Assembly: GCF_002939475.1 (NCBI RefSeq) | Contig: NZ_PKFQ01000001.1 | Location: 1,364,001 to 1,428,000, forward strand | Length of the DNA stretch: 64,000 nucleotides | Source: Streptomyces cinnamoneus | GTDB lineage: Bacteria > Actinomycetota > Actinomycetes > Streptomycetales > Streptomycetaceae | Reading direction: 5' to 3' | Shown here: positions 31,817 to 40,332 of the stretch, piece by piece | Position numbering within the stretch: position 1 is the first letter of the stretch | Layout: every line of letters begins with the position of its first letter | Position numbers and translations under genes: made by a program | Notes under the pieces: generated by a model | What the model was told of the DNA's origin: nothing | What the model saw: the letters and a program-made list of their open reading frames with translations, nothing else | Databases searched by the model: none

Positions 31817-31933
31817 CGGTCCCCTCGCTGTTCTCGGTCCCGCTCATCGTCGGGCCGGGCGAGCAGTGACCACAAGTTCCGAATCGCCAAGGCAGAATTG
31901 ACTCTCACGCAACTGATCGCGAGGGGGACCCCG

Positions 31934-32869
31934 ATGCACCTGCCGGACATGAACCTCCTGCCGGCGCTGGACGCCCTGCTGCGCGAGGGCAGCGTCACCG
32001 GGGCCGCCGCCCGGATGAGCGTGTCGGCCTCCGCGATGAGCCGGACCCTGGGCCGGCTCCGGCGTGTGCTGGGGGATCCGCTGCTGGTGCCCGCCGGGCG
32101 GGGTCTGACCCTCACCCCGCGGGCACTGGAGCTGCGGCCCCGGGTCGAGGCGGCGCTGGTGGGCGCGCTGGCCGCGCTCCAGCCGGTGCAGCCGGTCGAC
32201 ATCGCGTCCGTGGAGCGGCGGTTCACGCTCCGCACGAACGACGGGCTGGCCGTCGTCCTGGGGCCCGCGCTCGCCGAGCGCGTCGCCATGGAGGCCCCCG
32301 GCATCCAGTTGCGCTGGCTGCCCGAGGGCGACGAGGACCCGGCGGACCTGCGCGGCGCCATCGACCTCGACATCGGGCACCTGCCCGACCTGCCGCACGA
32401 CGTGCGCAGCCGCCCCCTCGCCCGGCACCGCCACGTCGCCGTCTGCCGGGCCGGCGCGCCGCACGCCGACGAACCGCTGACCGTCGAACGCTTCGCCGCC
32501 CTGCCGCACATCACGGTCACCCGGCGGGGCCGGTTCCACAGCGTCGTCGACGAAAGGCTCGCGGAGCTGGGGCTGCGCCGCCGGGTGCTGGCGACCGTGC
32601 CGACGCACATCACCGCCTGCTTCCTCGCCCTGCGGTCCGACGTACTGGCCCTGCTGGCCGCTCCCGTGGCGGCCCGGGCCGCGGAGGCCATGCCGCTCGT
32701 CGTGCGGGAGATCCCGCTGCCGCTGCCGTCGATCGCCACGGGGATGGCGTGGCACGTGCGGGTCGACGCCGATCCCGCGCACCGGTGGCTGCGGGACGCG
32801 GTGGCGCAGGCGGAGTCCCCCGGGCCGGAGGACACCCGTCCGGCGCCGGAGGCGGCTGGGGTCCGCTAG
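31934..32869 (+). CDS. LysR family regulator
   Basis: The 311-residue protein has an N-terminal winged helix (LPALDALLREGSVTGAAARMSVSASAMSRTLGRLR, in part) and a periplasmic-binding-like effector domain. The ATG at 31934 follows GAGGGGG. It probably controls the divergent MFS gene through the 117-base gap. Its TAG stop shares bases with the stop of the convergent MocR gene (CTAG, 32866-32869). Confidence 0.9.
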   Translation: MHLPDMNLLPALDALLREGSVTGAAARMSVSASAMSRTLGRLRRVLGDPLLVPAGRGLTLTPRALELRPRVEAALVGALAALQPVQPVDIASVERRFTLRTNDGLAVVLGPALAERVAMEAPGIQLRWLPEGDEDPADLRGAIDLDIGHLPDLPHDVRSRPLARHRHVAVCRAGAPHADEPLTVERFAALPHITVTRRGRFHSVVDERLAELGLRRRVLATVPTHITACFLALRSDVLALLAAPVAARAAEAMPLVVREIPLPLPSIATGMAWHVRVDADPAHRWLRDAVAQAESPGPEDTRPAPEAAGVR

Positions 32870-34311
32870 CCGGACACCTCGTCCCACGCGGCGCGCAGCC
32901 GGCGCACGCCGTCCACCAGTTCGCCCGCTCCCGCGGCCGAGGCGAAGCCGAGTCGCAGGTGGGCGGCGGGCGGCTCGGCGGCGTAGTACGGGCGGCCGGT
33001 GGTGACGGCCACGCCGGCGCGCAGCGCGGCGGCCGTGAGCGCGTCCTCGTCCATGCCGTCCGGCAGCCGGGCCCACACGTGGAAGCCGCCCGGCGGCACG
33101 GACTCCACCACGAGCTCCGGGAGTTCGCGGGTCAGGGCGGTCATCAGCGCCTCGCGGCGCACCCGCAGCTCCGCGGCGACCGTGCGCCGGTGGCGGGTCC
33201 AGGCGGGAGAGCCGACGAGTTCCAGGGCGGCCTCCTGGAGCGGGCGGGGCACGAAGAAGCTGTCGACGATCTGGATGGCGCGCAGCCGTTCCAGGACCGG
33301 GCCCCGCGCGGCCAGGGCGCCGACCCGCATGCTGGGCGAGGTGAACTTGGTCAGCGAGCAGGCGTGGACGACGATCCCGTCCGGGTCGTCGGCGACGAGG
33401 GTGGGCGGCAGCGGCGGGGCGTCCTCGTGGGCCAGTCGGCGTGCGAAGTCGTCCTCGATGACGAAGGCCCCGGCCTCGCGAGCGGCGTGCAGCACCTCGG
33501 CCCGGCGCTCGTCGGCCAGGACCGCGCCGGTGGGGTTCTGGAAGAGCGGCTGGCAGACGAAGACCCGGGCTCCGCTGGCCTGGAACGCCCGCCGCAGCAG
33601 GTCGGGCCGCACGCCCCGGGCGTCAGTGGGCACGGGCACGGGCCGCAGCCCGAAGGCGCGGGCGGCGGCGAGCATGCCGGGGTAGGTGGGCGACTCGACG
33701 AGGACGGGGGCGCCGGGCGGGGCGAGGGCGCGCAGGGCGGCCGTCAGGGCGCTCTGGCCGCCCGCCGTGATCAGGACGTCGGAGGGGGCGACGGTGCCGG
33801 CCGGGCCGCCGATCTCCCGGGCGAACCAGGCCCGCAGCTCGCCCACGCCCTCGACGGGCGGCCGGCCCCAGGCGCCGGGCCGCCGGCCGGCCCGGCCCAG
33901 GGCCGCCGCCAGGGCGCGCTCGGGCTGGAGGGCCGGGCTGAGGTAGCCGCCCTTGAGCTCGACGACGCCCGGGGGCGGCTCGACGAGGGTGACGACGATG
34001 CCGGAGGCGTCCACGGAGCGGGGCACGGCCTCCTCGCCCGCCTCGGCGCTGAGCGCGACCTGCTGCCAGGAGGTGTCGCCCGCCCTGGTCAACGGGTGGC
34101 GCGGCTCGGACCGGAAGACCCCCGCTCCGGGGCGGGTGACGACCAGCCCCTCGGCGGCGAGGCAAGCCAGGGCCCGGGAGACCGTGACGGGGCTGGCGTG
34201 GAAGCGGTCGACGAGCGACCGACTGGACGGCAGCTTCTCACCCGGAGAGTAGCGGTCCAGTTCGTTCCGCAGAATCCTGGCCAGTTCAGCAACGCTGCTA
34301 CGCTCGTGCAT
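32866..34311 (-). CDS. MocR-type GntR regulator with aminotransferase domain
   Basis: The 481 residues comprise a GntR winged helix (about residues 5-70; LPSSRSLVDRFHASPVTVSRALACL) and a PLP fold type I domain with QNPTG, VIEDDF and the Schiff-base lysine in SLTKFTSPSMRVG. Such proteins sense PLP or an amino-acid adduct and control a neighbouring transporter or PLP-pathway gene. Its ATG overlaps that of the divergent EamA gene inside CATG (34309-34312). Both starts lack a ribosome site. An inverted repeat is centred exactly on that CATG. Confidence 0.92.
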   Translation of the reverse strand: MHERSSVAELARILRNELDRYSPGEKLPSSRSLVDRFHASPVTVSRALACLAAEGLVVTRPGAGVFRSEPRHPLTRAGDTSWQQVALSAEAGEEAVPRSVDASGIVVTLVEPPPGVVELKGGYLSPALQPERALAAALGRAGRRPGAWGRPPVEGVGELRAWFAREIGGPAGTVAPSDVLITAGGQSALTAALRALAPPGAPVLVESPTYPGMLAAARAFGLRPVPVPTDARGVRPDLLRRAFQASGARVFVCQPLFQNPTGAVLADERRAEVLHAAREAGAFVIEDDFARRLAHEDAPPLPPTLVADDPDGIVVHACSLTKFTSPSMRVGALAARGPVLERLRAIQIVDSFFVPRPLQEAALELVGSPAWTRHRRTVAAELRVRREALMTALTRELPELVVESVPPGGFHVWARLPDGMDEDALTAAALRAGVAVTTGRPYYAAEPPAAHLRLGFASAAGAGELVDGVRRLRAAWDEVSG

Positions 34312-34337
34312 GAGACTGAAAGATAGCGCTACTGAAC
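34284..34337. promoter_or_regulatory. Inverted-repeat operator centred on two overlapping start codons
   Basis: GTTCAGCAACGCT (34284-34296) and the complement of 34325-34337 (GTTCAGTAGCGCT) agree at 11 of 13 positions. Their centre, 34310.5, is exactly the centre of the CATG that holds both start codons. TANNNT hexamers (TACGCT on +, TATCTT on -) lie 5-8 bases before each start. The likely ligand is the MocR protein itself. Confidence 0.65.
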
Positions 34338-35257
34338 GTTCTGCGATAGCGGTCAGCACCGCCGCCACCGCCCCGGCCTCTCCCTCCGGCCACGGTCGTG
34401 CCGGGTCGGGCGGCTCGCTCCTGGCCGCCCTCGGCGTCGCCGCCTTCTCGCTGACCTTCCCCGCGACCGCCTGGGCCCTCGAAGGGTTCGGCGCGTGGTC
34501 GGTCACCACCTGCCGCCTGGTGCTGGCGGGACTGCTCGCCGGGGTCTGTCTCCTCGCCGGCCGGGTGCCCCGCCCGGTGCGCGGCCAGTGGGGCCCTCTG
34601 CTCGTCGTGGCCGGCGGCACCGTGATCGGCTTCCCGCTCCTCACCACCCTCGCGCTACGGACCTCCACGACCTCGCACGCGGCCGTGGTGGTGGGCCTGC
34701 TGCCGCTGACCACGGCCGCCTACGCGGCCGTACGCACGGGCGCCCGGCACTCGCGCACGTTCTGGGTGGCCGCGCTGGCCGGGGCGGTCGTGGTGGTGGG
34801 CTTCGCGCTGTGGCAGAGCGGCGGGGCACCGAACGCCGGCGACGGCTGCCTCTTCGCCGCCCTGCTCGTGTGCGCGGCGGGCTACTCCGAGGGCGGGCGG
34901 CTCGCCCGCGAGATGCCGGGCTGGCAGGTCGTCGGCTGGGCCCTGGTGCTGTGCCTGCCGGTGGCCGCGGCAGGAGCGGCGGTCGCGCTGACGGCCGAGC
35001 CCGTGCACCTGACCGGCCACGCCGTGGCCGGCGTGCTCTGGCTGGCGGTCGGCTCGCAGTTCCTGGGCATGTGGGTGTGGTACCGGGGCATGGCCGCCGT
35101 CGGCGTCGCCCGGGCCAGCCAGATGCAGCTCGCCCAGCCTCTGCTCACCCTCTTCTGGTCGGTGGTGCTGCTGGGCGAGGCGCTGTCGCCCGCGGCGCCG
35201 GTGGCGGCGGTGGCCGTGCTCGTCTGCATCGGGGTCACCCAGCGGGCGCGTTCCTGA
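34310..35257 (+). CDS. EamA/DMT-family transporter
   Basis: The 315-residue permease has about ten membrane helices in two EamA repeats (second repeat ends near MAAVGVARASQMQLAQPLLTLFWSVVLLGEALSP). Members export amino acids or other metabolites. The ATG is shared in CATG with the divergent MocR gene, which makes it the likely MocR target. The substrate is unknown; amino-acid or vitamin B6-related export would suit the regulator type, but that is inference. Confidence 0.9.
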   Translation: MRLKDSATERSAIAVSTAATAPASPSGHGRAGSGGSLLAALGVAAFSLTFPATAWALEGFGAWSVTTCRLVLAGLLAGVCLLAGRVPRPVRGQWGPLLVVAGGTVIGFPLLTTLALRTSTTSHAAVVVGLLPLTTAAYAAVRTGARHSRTFWVAALAGAVVVVGFALWQSGGAPNAGDGCLFAALLVCAAGYSEGGRLAREMPGWQVVGWALVLCLPVAAAGAAVALTAEPVHLTGHAVAGVLWLAVGSQFLGMWVWYRGMAAVGVARASQMQLAQPLLTLFWSVVLLGEALSPAAPVAAVAVLVCIGVTQRARS

Positions 35258-35338
35258 GCGCGCCCTATACCGCCGGTCACCCTAGGCTGGGAGTATCCGA
35301 GTGCACCTGTTTCCTCTCCCGACGAAAGGGTCACGTCG

Positions 35339-35539
35339 ATGCATGCGAGCAAGGGCGATCGGTTGGTGGTGCACGGCCGGGTGGTCGGGAAGCCCGACCA
35401 CGTCGTGGAGGTCGTGGAGGTCCTGGGGCCGAACGGCACGCCGCCCTACCGGGTCCGGTCGGAGAACGGGCACGAGACCATCATGTCGCCGGGACCGGAC
35501 TCCGTGGTCGACCACCGCAAGGCCGCCGACCGCGAGTAG
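35339..35539 (+). CDS. DUF1918 domain protein
   Basis: The 66-residue single-domain protein (GDRLVVHGRVVGKPDHVVEVVEVLG, then PPYRVRSENGHETIMSPGPDSVV; quoted in parts) matches DUF1918, a small beta-barrel-like family common in actinobacteria and often stress-linked. The ATG at 35339 follows GAAAGGG. It stands alone, convergent with the next gene. Confidence 0.9.
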   Translation: MHASKGDRLVVHGRVVGKPDHVVEVVEVLGPNGTPPYRVRSENGHETIMSPGPDSVVDHRKAADRE

Positions 35540-35549
35540 CCGGGCCCGG

Positions 35550-36794
35550 TCAGCGCGGCGGGCGTGCGCGGTGCGGGTAGTGGTCCTTCACCACGCGCGC
35601 CATCGCGCCCACGGGGTCCGACGCGACGTACTTCGCGGAGAAGAAGACGTTGCCCAGCACCTCGGGACGGCCCCTGGCCAGGTCGAGGTGGCGGGAGAGT
35701 TCGCCCGGATCCTGCCAGGGCGCGGGCTGGGCCGGGTCGCCCGCCCGGTAGAGGGCCTCGCCGATGTAGAGCTGCACGCGCGTGCCCCGCACCGTCTCCG
35801 CCCACCACGGCAGGAGCTTGGCGTAGTCGGCGGGGCCGAAGCCGATGTGCCAGTAGCACTGCGGGACGATGTAGTCGATCCAGCCCTCGCGGACCCACCT
35901 GCGGGTGTCGGCGGCGAGGTCGTCGTAGGTCTGCACACCGGCCCGGGTGTCGGAGCCGAGCGGGTCGGTGGCGCGGTTGCGCCAGACGGCGAACGGACTG
36001 ACACCGAACCGCACATGGCGTTTGCGTCTCTTTATGCGCTCCCCCGTCTCGCGCACCAGACGGTCGATGTTGTCGCGCCGCCAGGCCGCCCGGTCGGGGA
36101 AGCCGGCGCCGTACCGCTCGTAGGCGGCCGTGTCGTCGAACGTCTGCCCGGCGACCGGGTAGGGGTAGAAGTAGTCGTCGAAGTGCACGCCGTCCAGGTC
36201 GTAGCGCCAGACCGCGTCGAGCATGGCGTCCTGGACGAAGCGGCGGACCTCGGGCAGGCCCGGGTTGTAGTAGAGCTTGCCGCCGTAGGGCACCGCCCAT
36301 TCGGGGTGGATGCGGACGGGGTGGGTGGGGACCAGCCGGCCCGGGTCGGTGTGGTTGGCGACCCGGTAGGGGTTGAACCAACCGTGCAGCTCCAGACGGC
36401 GCTTGTGGGCCTCGCGCACAGCGAAGGCCAGCGGGTCCCAGCCCGGCGACCTGCCCTGGGTGCCGGTCAGGTACTCCGACCAGGGCTCGTAGCGGGAGGG
36501 CCAGAACGCGTCGGCGGTGGGCCGGATCTGGAGGATGACGGCGTTGAGCCGCCGGGAGACGGCCGCGTCGAACAGGCCGAGCAGTTCGGTCCGTTGCCGC
36601 TCGGGGGACAGCCCCGGCGCGGAGGGCCAGTCGACGTTGACGACGGTCGCGGTCCACATCCCCCGGAACTCCCGCCTGCGGGTGGGCGCGGCGCCGTCCC
36701 GCACCTCCAGGGCCGCCGCCTCGCCGCTCGCGAGCATGGCCGTCATCACACTCGCCGCGACCACACCGAACCCTCTTCTGCTCATACGTCCCAT
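35550..36794 (-). CDS. Secreted glycosyl hydrolase-like 10 (GHL10/YngK-type) protein
   Basis: The 414-residue protein has a signal peptide with a twin-arginine-like start (MSRRGFGVVAASVMTAM) and a TIM-barrel domain of the GHL10 family: FRGMWTATVVNVDWPS, ILQIRPTADAFWPS, GVHFDDYFYPYP (likely catalytic acid) and YIVPQCYWHIGF. Such enzymes act on cell-wall or other polysaccharides; the exact bond is not known. The ATG at 36794 follows GGAAGG, and an ATG three codons on is possible. Confidence 0.88.
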   Translation of the reverse strand: MGRMSRRGFGVVAASVMTAMLASGEAAALEVRDGAAPTRRREFRGMWTATVVNVDWPSAPGLSPERQRTELLGLFDAAVSRRLNAVILQIRPTADAFWPSRYEPWSEYLTGTQGRSPGWDPLAFAVREAHKRRLELHGWFNPYRVANHTDPGRLVPTHPVRIHPEWAVPYGGKLYYNPGLPEVRRFVQDAMLDAVWRYDLDGVHFDDYFYPYPVAGQTFDDTAAYERYGAGFPDRAAWRRDNIDRLVRETGERIKRRKRHVRFGVSPFAVWRNRATDPLGSDTRAGVQTYDDLAADTRRWVREGWIDYIVPQCYWHIGFGPADYAKLLPWWAETVRGTRVQLYIGEALYRAGDPAQPAPWQDPGELSRHLDLARGRPEVLGNVFFSAKYVASDPVGAMARVVKDHYPHRARPPR

Positions 36795-36988
36795 ATGCCG
36801 TCACCTTCCGCTTGTCCTTGCTTGTCGTCGTAAGCGTTGACGTAATCGCCGTCACACCCGTCACGCAGAGCATGCCCGCCCCGGCCCGCCCGGCACCGTG
36901 CCGCGCGGAGTAACGTCTCCATCCGAGGCGGGAGCCGGACGACCTTCGACCACCCGCGGTTTCGACGAAGATCAGCGAAAGGCACGAT

Positions 36989-37858
36989 GTGACGGACATT
37001 GCTGTAGATCTGGCGCGCGTCGGAGTGGTGGGCTGCGGCCAGATGGGCGCCGGCATCGCGGAGGTGTGCGCCCGGGCCGGCCTGGACGTCAAGGTCGCGG
37101 AGACCACCGGTGAGGCCCTTGAGCTGGGGCGCACCCGGCTGACCAACTCCCTGGGCAAGGCCGCCGAACGCGGCAAGATCACCGAGGGGGAGCGGGACGC
37201 GACCCTGGGACGGCTGAGCTTCACCACGGACCTGGGCGAGTTCGCCGACCGCGACCTGGTCATCGAGGCCGTCGTGGAGAACGAGCAGGTCAAGACCGAG
37301 ATCTTCCAGATCCTGGACCAGGTCGTCACCCGGCCCGACGCCATCCTGGCCTCGAACACCTCCTCCATCCCCCTGGTCAAGCTGGCCGTCGCCACCTCCC
37401 GCCCCGACCGGGTCATCGGCATCCACTTCTTCAACCCGGCCCCCGTGCAGAAGCTCGTCGAGCTGATCCCCGCGCTGACCACCAGCGATGAGACGATCAA
37501 GCGCGCCGAGGCCCTGGTCGGCAAGATCCTCGGCAAGCACGCCATCCGCGCCCAGGACCGCTCCGGCTTCGTGGTCAACGCCCTGCTCATCCCCTACCTC
37601 CTCTCGGCGATCCGGATGTTCGAGTCCGGTATGGCCAGCCGCGAGGACATCGACAACGGCATGGAACTGGGCTGCGCCCACCCCATGGGACCGCTCAAGC
37701 TCTCCGACCTCATCGGCCTCGACACGGTCGCCTCCGTGGCGCAGTCGATGTACGAGGAGTACAAGGAGCCGCTGTACGCCGCTCCCCCGCTGCTCCAGCG
37801 CATGGTCGACGCCGGTCGTATGGGCCGTAAGTCCGGTGCGGGCTTCTACACCTACTGA
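36989..37858 (+). CDS. 3-hydroxybutyryl-CoA dehydrogenase
   Basis: The 289-residue enzyme oxidises 3-hydroxyacyl-CoA with NAD(P). The Rossmann motif GCGQMGAGIAEVCARAG (about residues 15-31) and catalytic His in IGIHFFNPAPVQKLVE (about 141-156) are visible. The length fits the short single-function form used in butyryl-CoA or ethylmalonyl-CoA routes. The GTG at 36989 follows AAAGG. It is monocistronic with a strong hairpin after the stop. Confidence 0.94.
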   Translation: MTDIAVDLARVGVVGCGQMGAGIAEVCARAGLDVKVAETTGEALELGRTRLTNSLGKAAERGKITEGERDATLGRLSFTTDLGEFADRDLVIEAVVENEQVKTEIFQILDQVVTRPDAILASNTSSIPLVKLAVATSRPDRVIGIHFFNPAPVQKLVELIPALTTSDETIKRAEALVGKILGKHAIRAQDRSGFVVNALLIPYLLSAIRMFESGMASREDIDNGMELGCAHPMGPLKLSDLIGLDTVASVAQSMYEEYKEPLYAAPPLLQRMVDAGRMGRKSGAGFYTY

Positions 37859-37882
37859 TCCCGCACCGAGAGTCACCAAAAA

Positions 37883-37909
37883 GCCCCCACCGGCCCGGCC
37901 GGTGGGGGC
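37883..37909 (+). terminator. Perfect 12-bp hairpin after the hydroxybutyryl-CoA dehydrogenase gene
   Basis: The arms 37883-37894 and 37898-37909 are exact complements with a 3-base loop. An A5 run precedes it, so it has a T tract only in the minus direction. Confidence 0.8.
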
Positions 37910-38036
37910 ATCCGTTCACACGGGGTGTGCGCCGGTGACCCGCACATACCCCCCGCACACGCTCCCGCCCGGGCCCCGCACGCGGTTGACTCGCTTCGTC
38001 GGACAGTAAGCGACTCTTCCGGAAGGAGCACTCACC

Positions 38037-38294
38037 GTGACCATCCATCCCGAGCACGCCGCCAAGGCGGCCGAGCTCGCGGAGCTCCGGCGCAACCTCG
38101 ATGTCGGCGTCGTCCGCATCGACGGCCGGCTCGCCCTCCTCGCCCAGCGCAGCGAACAGGCGGAACGCGACCTCTGCGAGATGACCGAGCGGGTACGGGC
38201 CCTGGAGCACGGCAGATGGCCGTTGGCGTCCCTCGCCGCGCTCACCGGTCTCGCCGGCTTGGCGGTCGCCGTCTGGCAGGCCCTCGGCCGGTGA
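38037..38294 (+). CDS. Small coiled-coil protein with C-terminal membrane anchor
   Basis: The 85-residue protein has a charged helical region with heptad character (AAELAELRRNLDVGVVRIDGRLALLAQ, in part; residues about 8-55) and one C-terminal helix (LASLAALTGLAGLAVAVWQAL). The GTG at 38037 follows GGAAGGAG. It could oligomerise at the membrane; no function is known. Confidence 0.75.
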   Translation: MTIHPEHAAKAAELAELRRNLDVGVVRIDGRLALLAQRSEQAERDLCEMTERVRALEHGRWPLASLAALTGLAGLAVAVWQALGR

Positions 38295-38317
38295 GCCCGG
38301 ACCGCTTCCCGGGCACG

Positions 38318-38848
38318 TCAGCCCAGCCGGATGTGGTGCAGCAGCAGGAGCGCCGCCGCCATGTTGGCGGCCGGCACCTCACCGCGGGCGATGAGGTCGG
38401 GCACCAGCTTCAGCGGCACCCATTCGCGACGGTCCGACTCGAAGGCGTCCTCCGGGTCTCCGATGTACTCGGCCTCGTCCGACCAGTAGATGTGGTGCCG
38501 GGCGTCGGTCAGGCCGTTGGAGGGCTCGACCGACATCAGGTGCCGCAGCGGACCGGGCCGCCATCCGGTCTCCTCCTCCATCTCACGGGCCGCCGCGTAG
38601 GCGACGTCCTCGCCGTCCTCGACGACGCCCGCCGCCAGCTCCCAGCCCCAGTTGTCGGTGATGAAACGGTGCCGCCACAGCAGCAGGACCTCGTTGGCCG
38701 CGTTGACCACCGTGGCCACGGCGACGGGCCGCAGCCGGATGAGGAAGTGGTCGAGATGGCGGCCGTCGGGGAGTTCGACGTCCGCGAGATTGACCTGGAA
38801 CCAGCGGTTCTCGTACACGGTCAGCTCGCTGAGATTCTTCCAACGCAC
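38318..38848 (-). CDS. NUDIX hydrolase
   Basis: The 176-residue enzyme has a complete Nudix box, GVVEDGEDVAYAAAREMEEETGW (glycine, RE and EExG residues in place, about 75-97), with the overall layout of ADP-ribose pyrophosphatase-like members. The start is GTG at 38848 after AAGGTGG. It lies 57 bases after the TPR regulator gene on the same strand, so the two may be co-transcribed. Confidence 0.92.
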   Translation of the reverse strand: MRWKNLSELTVYENRWFQVNLADVELPDGRHLDHFLIRLRPVAVATVVNAANEVLLLWRHRFITDNWGWELAAGVVEDGEDVAYAAAREMEEETGWRPGPLRHLMSVEPSNGLTDARHHIYWSDEAEYIGDPEDAFESDRREWVPLKLVPDLIARGEVPAANMAAALLLLHHIRLG

Positions 38849-38905
38849 GTGTTGCCACCTTCCGCCGAGGTGGCCACCTCCCGGGCGCTGTCCTCACAAC
38901 TGCTC

Positions 38906-40243
38906 TCACAAGGGCACGCGCAGCGCCCCGTCTATCATCTCGGCGGCCTCGGCCGTGGCCGCGCACCCACTCTCGATCAGGTGCTCGCGCACCGCACGGA
39001 GCCGGTCCCGTAAGCGCTGCGATTCCATGCCTCTCGCCTGCTCGGTCATCTCCCGTGCGGTGGCCACCGCCTTGTCCGCGTCTCCCTGACGCAGCTCGAT
39101 GTGCGTGAGCATGGCGAGCCGGTGGACACGGCCCCGGTCATGGGCGGGGGTGTCGACGGCCCGGTCCGCGTGCTCACGGGCGGGTCCGAGGTCGCCGAGG
39201 CTGAGCAGGGCCTCCGCCACCTGGACGTTCACCAGGCCGGGCTGGACGTAGCCCGTCTCGGCGGGCTCCTGACCGCGGTGGATGCGCTCGGCCGCCGACT
39301 CGGCGCGCCGGATGCAGGCGAGCGCCCCCGCGCCGTCGCCGAGCCGGGCGTAGGCCTTGGCCTGCATGGCGTAGAGGTCGGCGGCGAGCGCGGGGGTGAG
39401 GTCGTTGTGCCCGGCCCGGAGCGCGGACTCGGCGAAGGCGACGGCCTGGCGGTACTCCCCTGTGAAGAGCGACTGGTTGACGAGGAGGGCGATCACATAG
39501 GCGCCCAGCCCACGGTCGCCGCTGGCCTTGGCCAGCCGCAGCGCCTGGTGGAAGTACCGCTGGGCCAGGCCGTGCGCGTCGGAGTCGTACGCGCAGATCC
39601 CGGCGACGGCCACCAGACCGCCGGTGGCGCGGTGCAGCTGCCGGCCCATGGCGTCGGAGTAGCTGCCGCGCAGCAGGGGGGCCGCCTCGGCGTTGAGGAA
39701 GCCGACGACCCGGGTGCGGGTCGCGATGCCGCCGGCCTTGCGGTACATCTGCTCGTAGTGGGTGCGCGCGGCCCGCAGCATCGCGATGTCGTCCATGGAG
39801 ACCCGGGTCAGGCCGCGCCGGGAGACGTCGGCGTCCTCCGGTGGGTTCTCCCACTCCCAGACCGGGATGACCGCGGGCGTGCCGGTGACCGCGGGGGCCC
39901 GGACGACGTGTTCGCGTTGCTGCTCGTCGGAGCGCCACAGGGCGGTGGCGCGCTCGACGAAGCCGGACAGGGGGGTGCCGGAGGCCCTCGGGGTGCCGGG
40001 GGTGCCCAGGCCGATGTCGTCGAGGGTCAGGGCCCGGTGCAGCCGCTCGCCCAGGACCTCGCAGATCAGATCCGGTACCTGGCCGCGCGGCCGCTGGCCC
40101 TTGAGCCAGCGGGCGACGGCGGTGTGTTCGTAACGCAACGCCAGTCCCCGGGCCCGGCCCGCCGCGTTGATGTGGGCGGCCAGACCGGCGTGGGAGATTC
40201 CCGCCTCGTCGAGGATGGCGTCGAGCAGTGTGTTGGGCTCCAT
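38906..40243 (-). CDS. TPR-containing regulator, Streptomyces XRE-like/NsdA-like
   Basis: The 445 residues begin with a helix-turn-helix-like domain (LDAILDEAGISHAGLAAHIN, then YEHTAVARWLKGQRPRG, about residues 7-54), typical of large actinobacterial regulators that recognise DNA loosely. Several TPR-like helical repeats fill residues about 190-430. Related proteins control sporulation and antibiotic production. The ATG at 40243 follows an AGGG stretch. It is next to a SpoIIE-type phosphatase gene, which also suggests developmental signalling, but the target is unknown. Confidence 0.8.
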   Translation of the reverse strand: MEPNTLLDAILDEAGISHAGLAAHINAAGRARGLALRYEHTAVARWLKGQRPRGQVPDLICEVLGERLHRALTLDDIGLGTPGTPRASGTPLSGFVERATALWRSDEQQREHVVRAPAVTGTPAVIPVWEWENPPEDADVSRRGLTRVSMDDIAMLRAARTHYEQMYRKAGGIATRTRVVGFLNAEAAPLLRGSYSDAMGRQLHRATGGLVAVAGICAYDSDAHGLAQRYFHQALRLAKASGDRGLGAYVIALLVNQSLFTGEYRQAVAFAESALRAGHNDLTPALAADLYAMQAKAYARLGDGAGALACIRRAESAAERIHRGQEPAETGYVQPGLVNVQVAEALLSLGDLGPAREHADRAVDTPAHDRGRVHRLAMLTHIELRQGDADKAVATAREMTEQARGMESQRLRDRLRAVREHLIESGCAATAEAAEMIDGALRVPL

Positions 40244-40332
40244 CCCTGCCCTCCGGTGCGCTCGGTGGGATCAGCGTAGTGGAGATCCCTTCGCACGGGG
40301 TGTGAACGGGCCACGGGCGGGCGCACCCGCCG

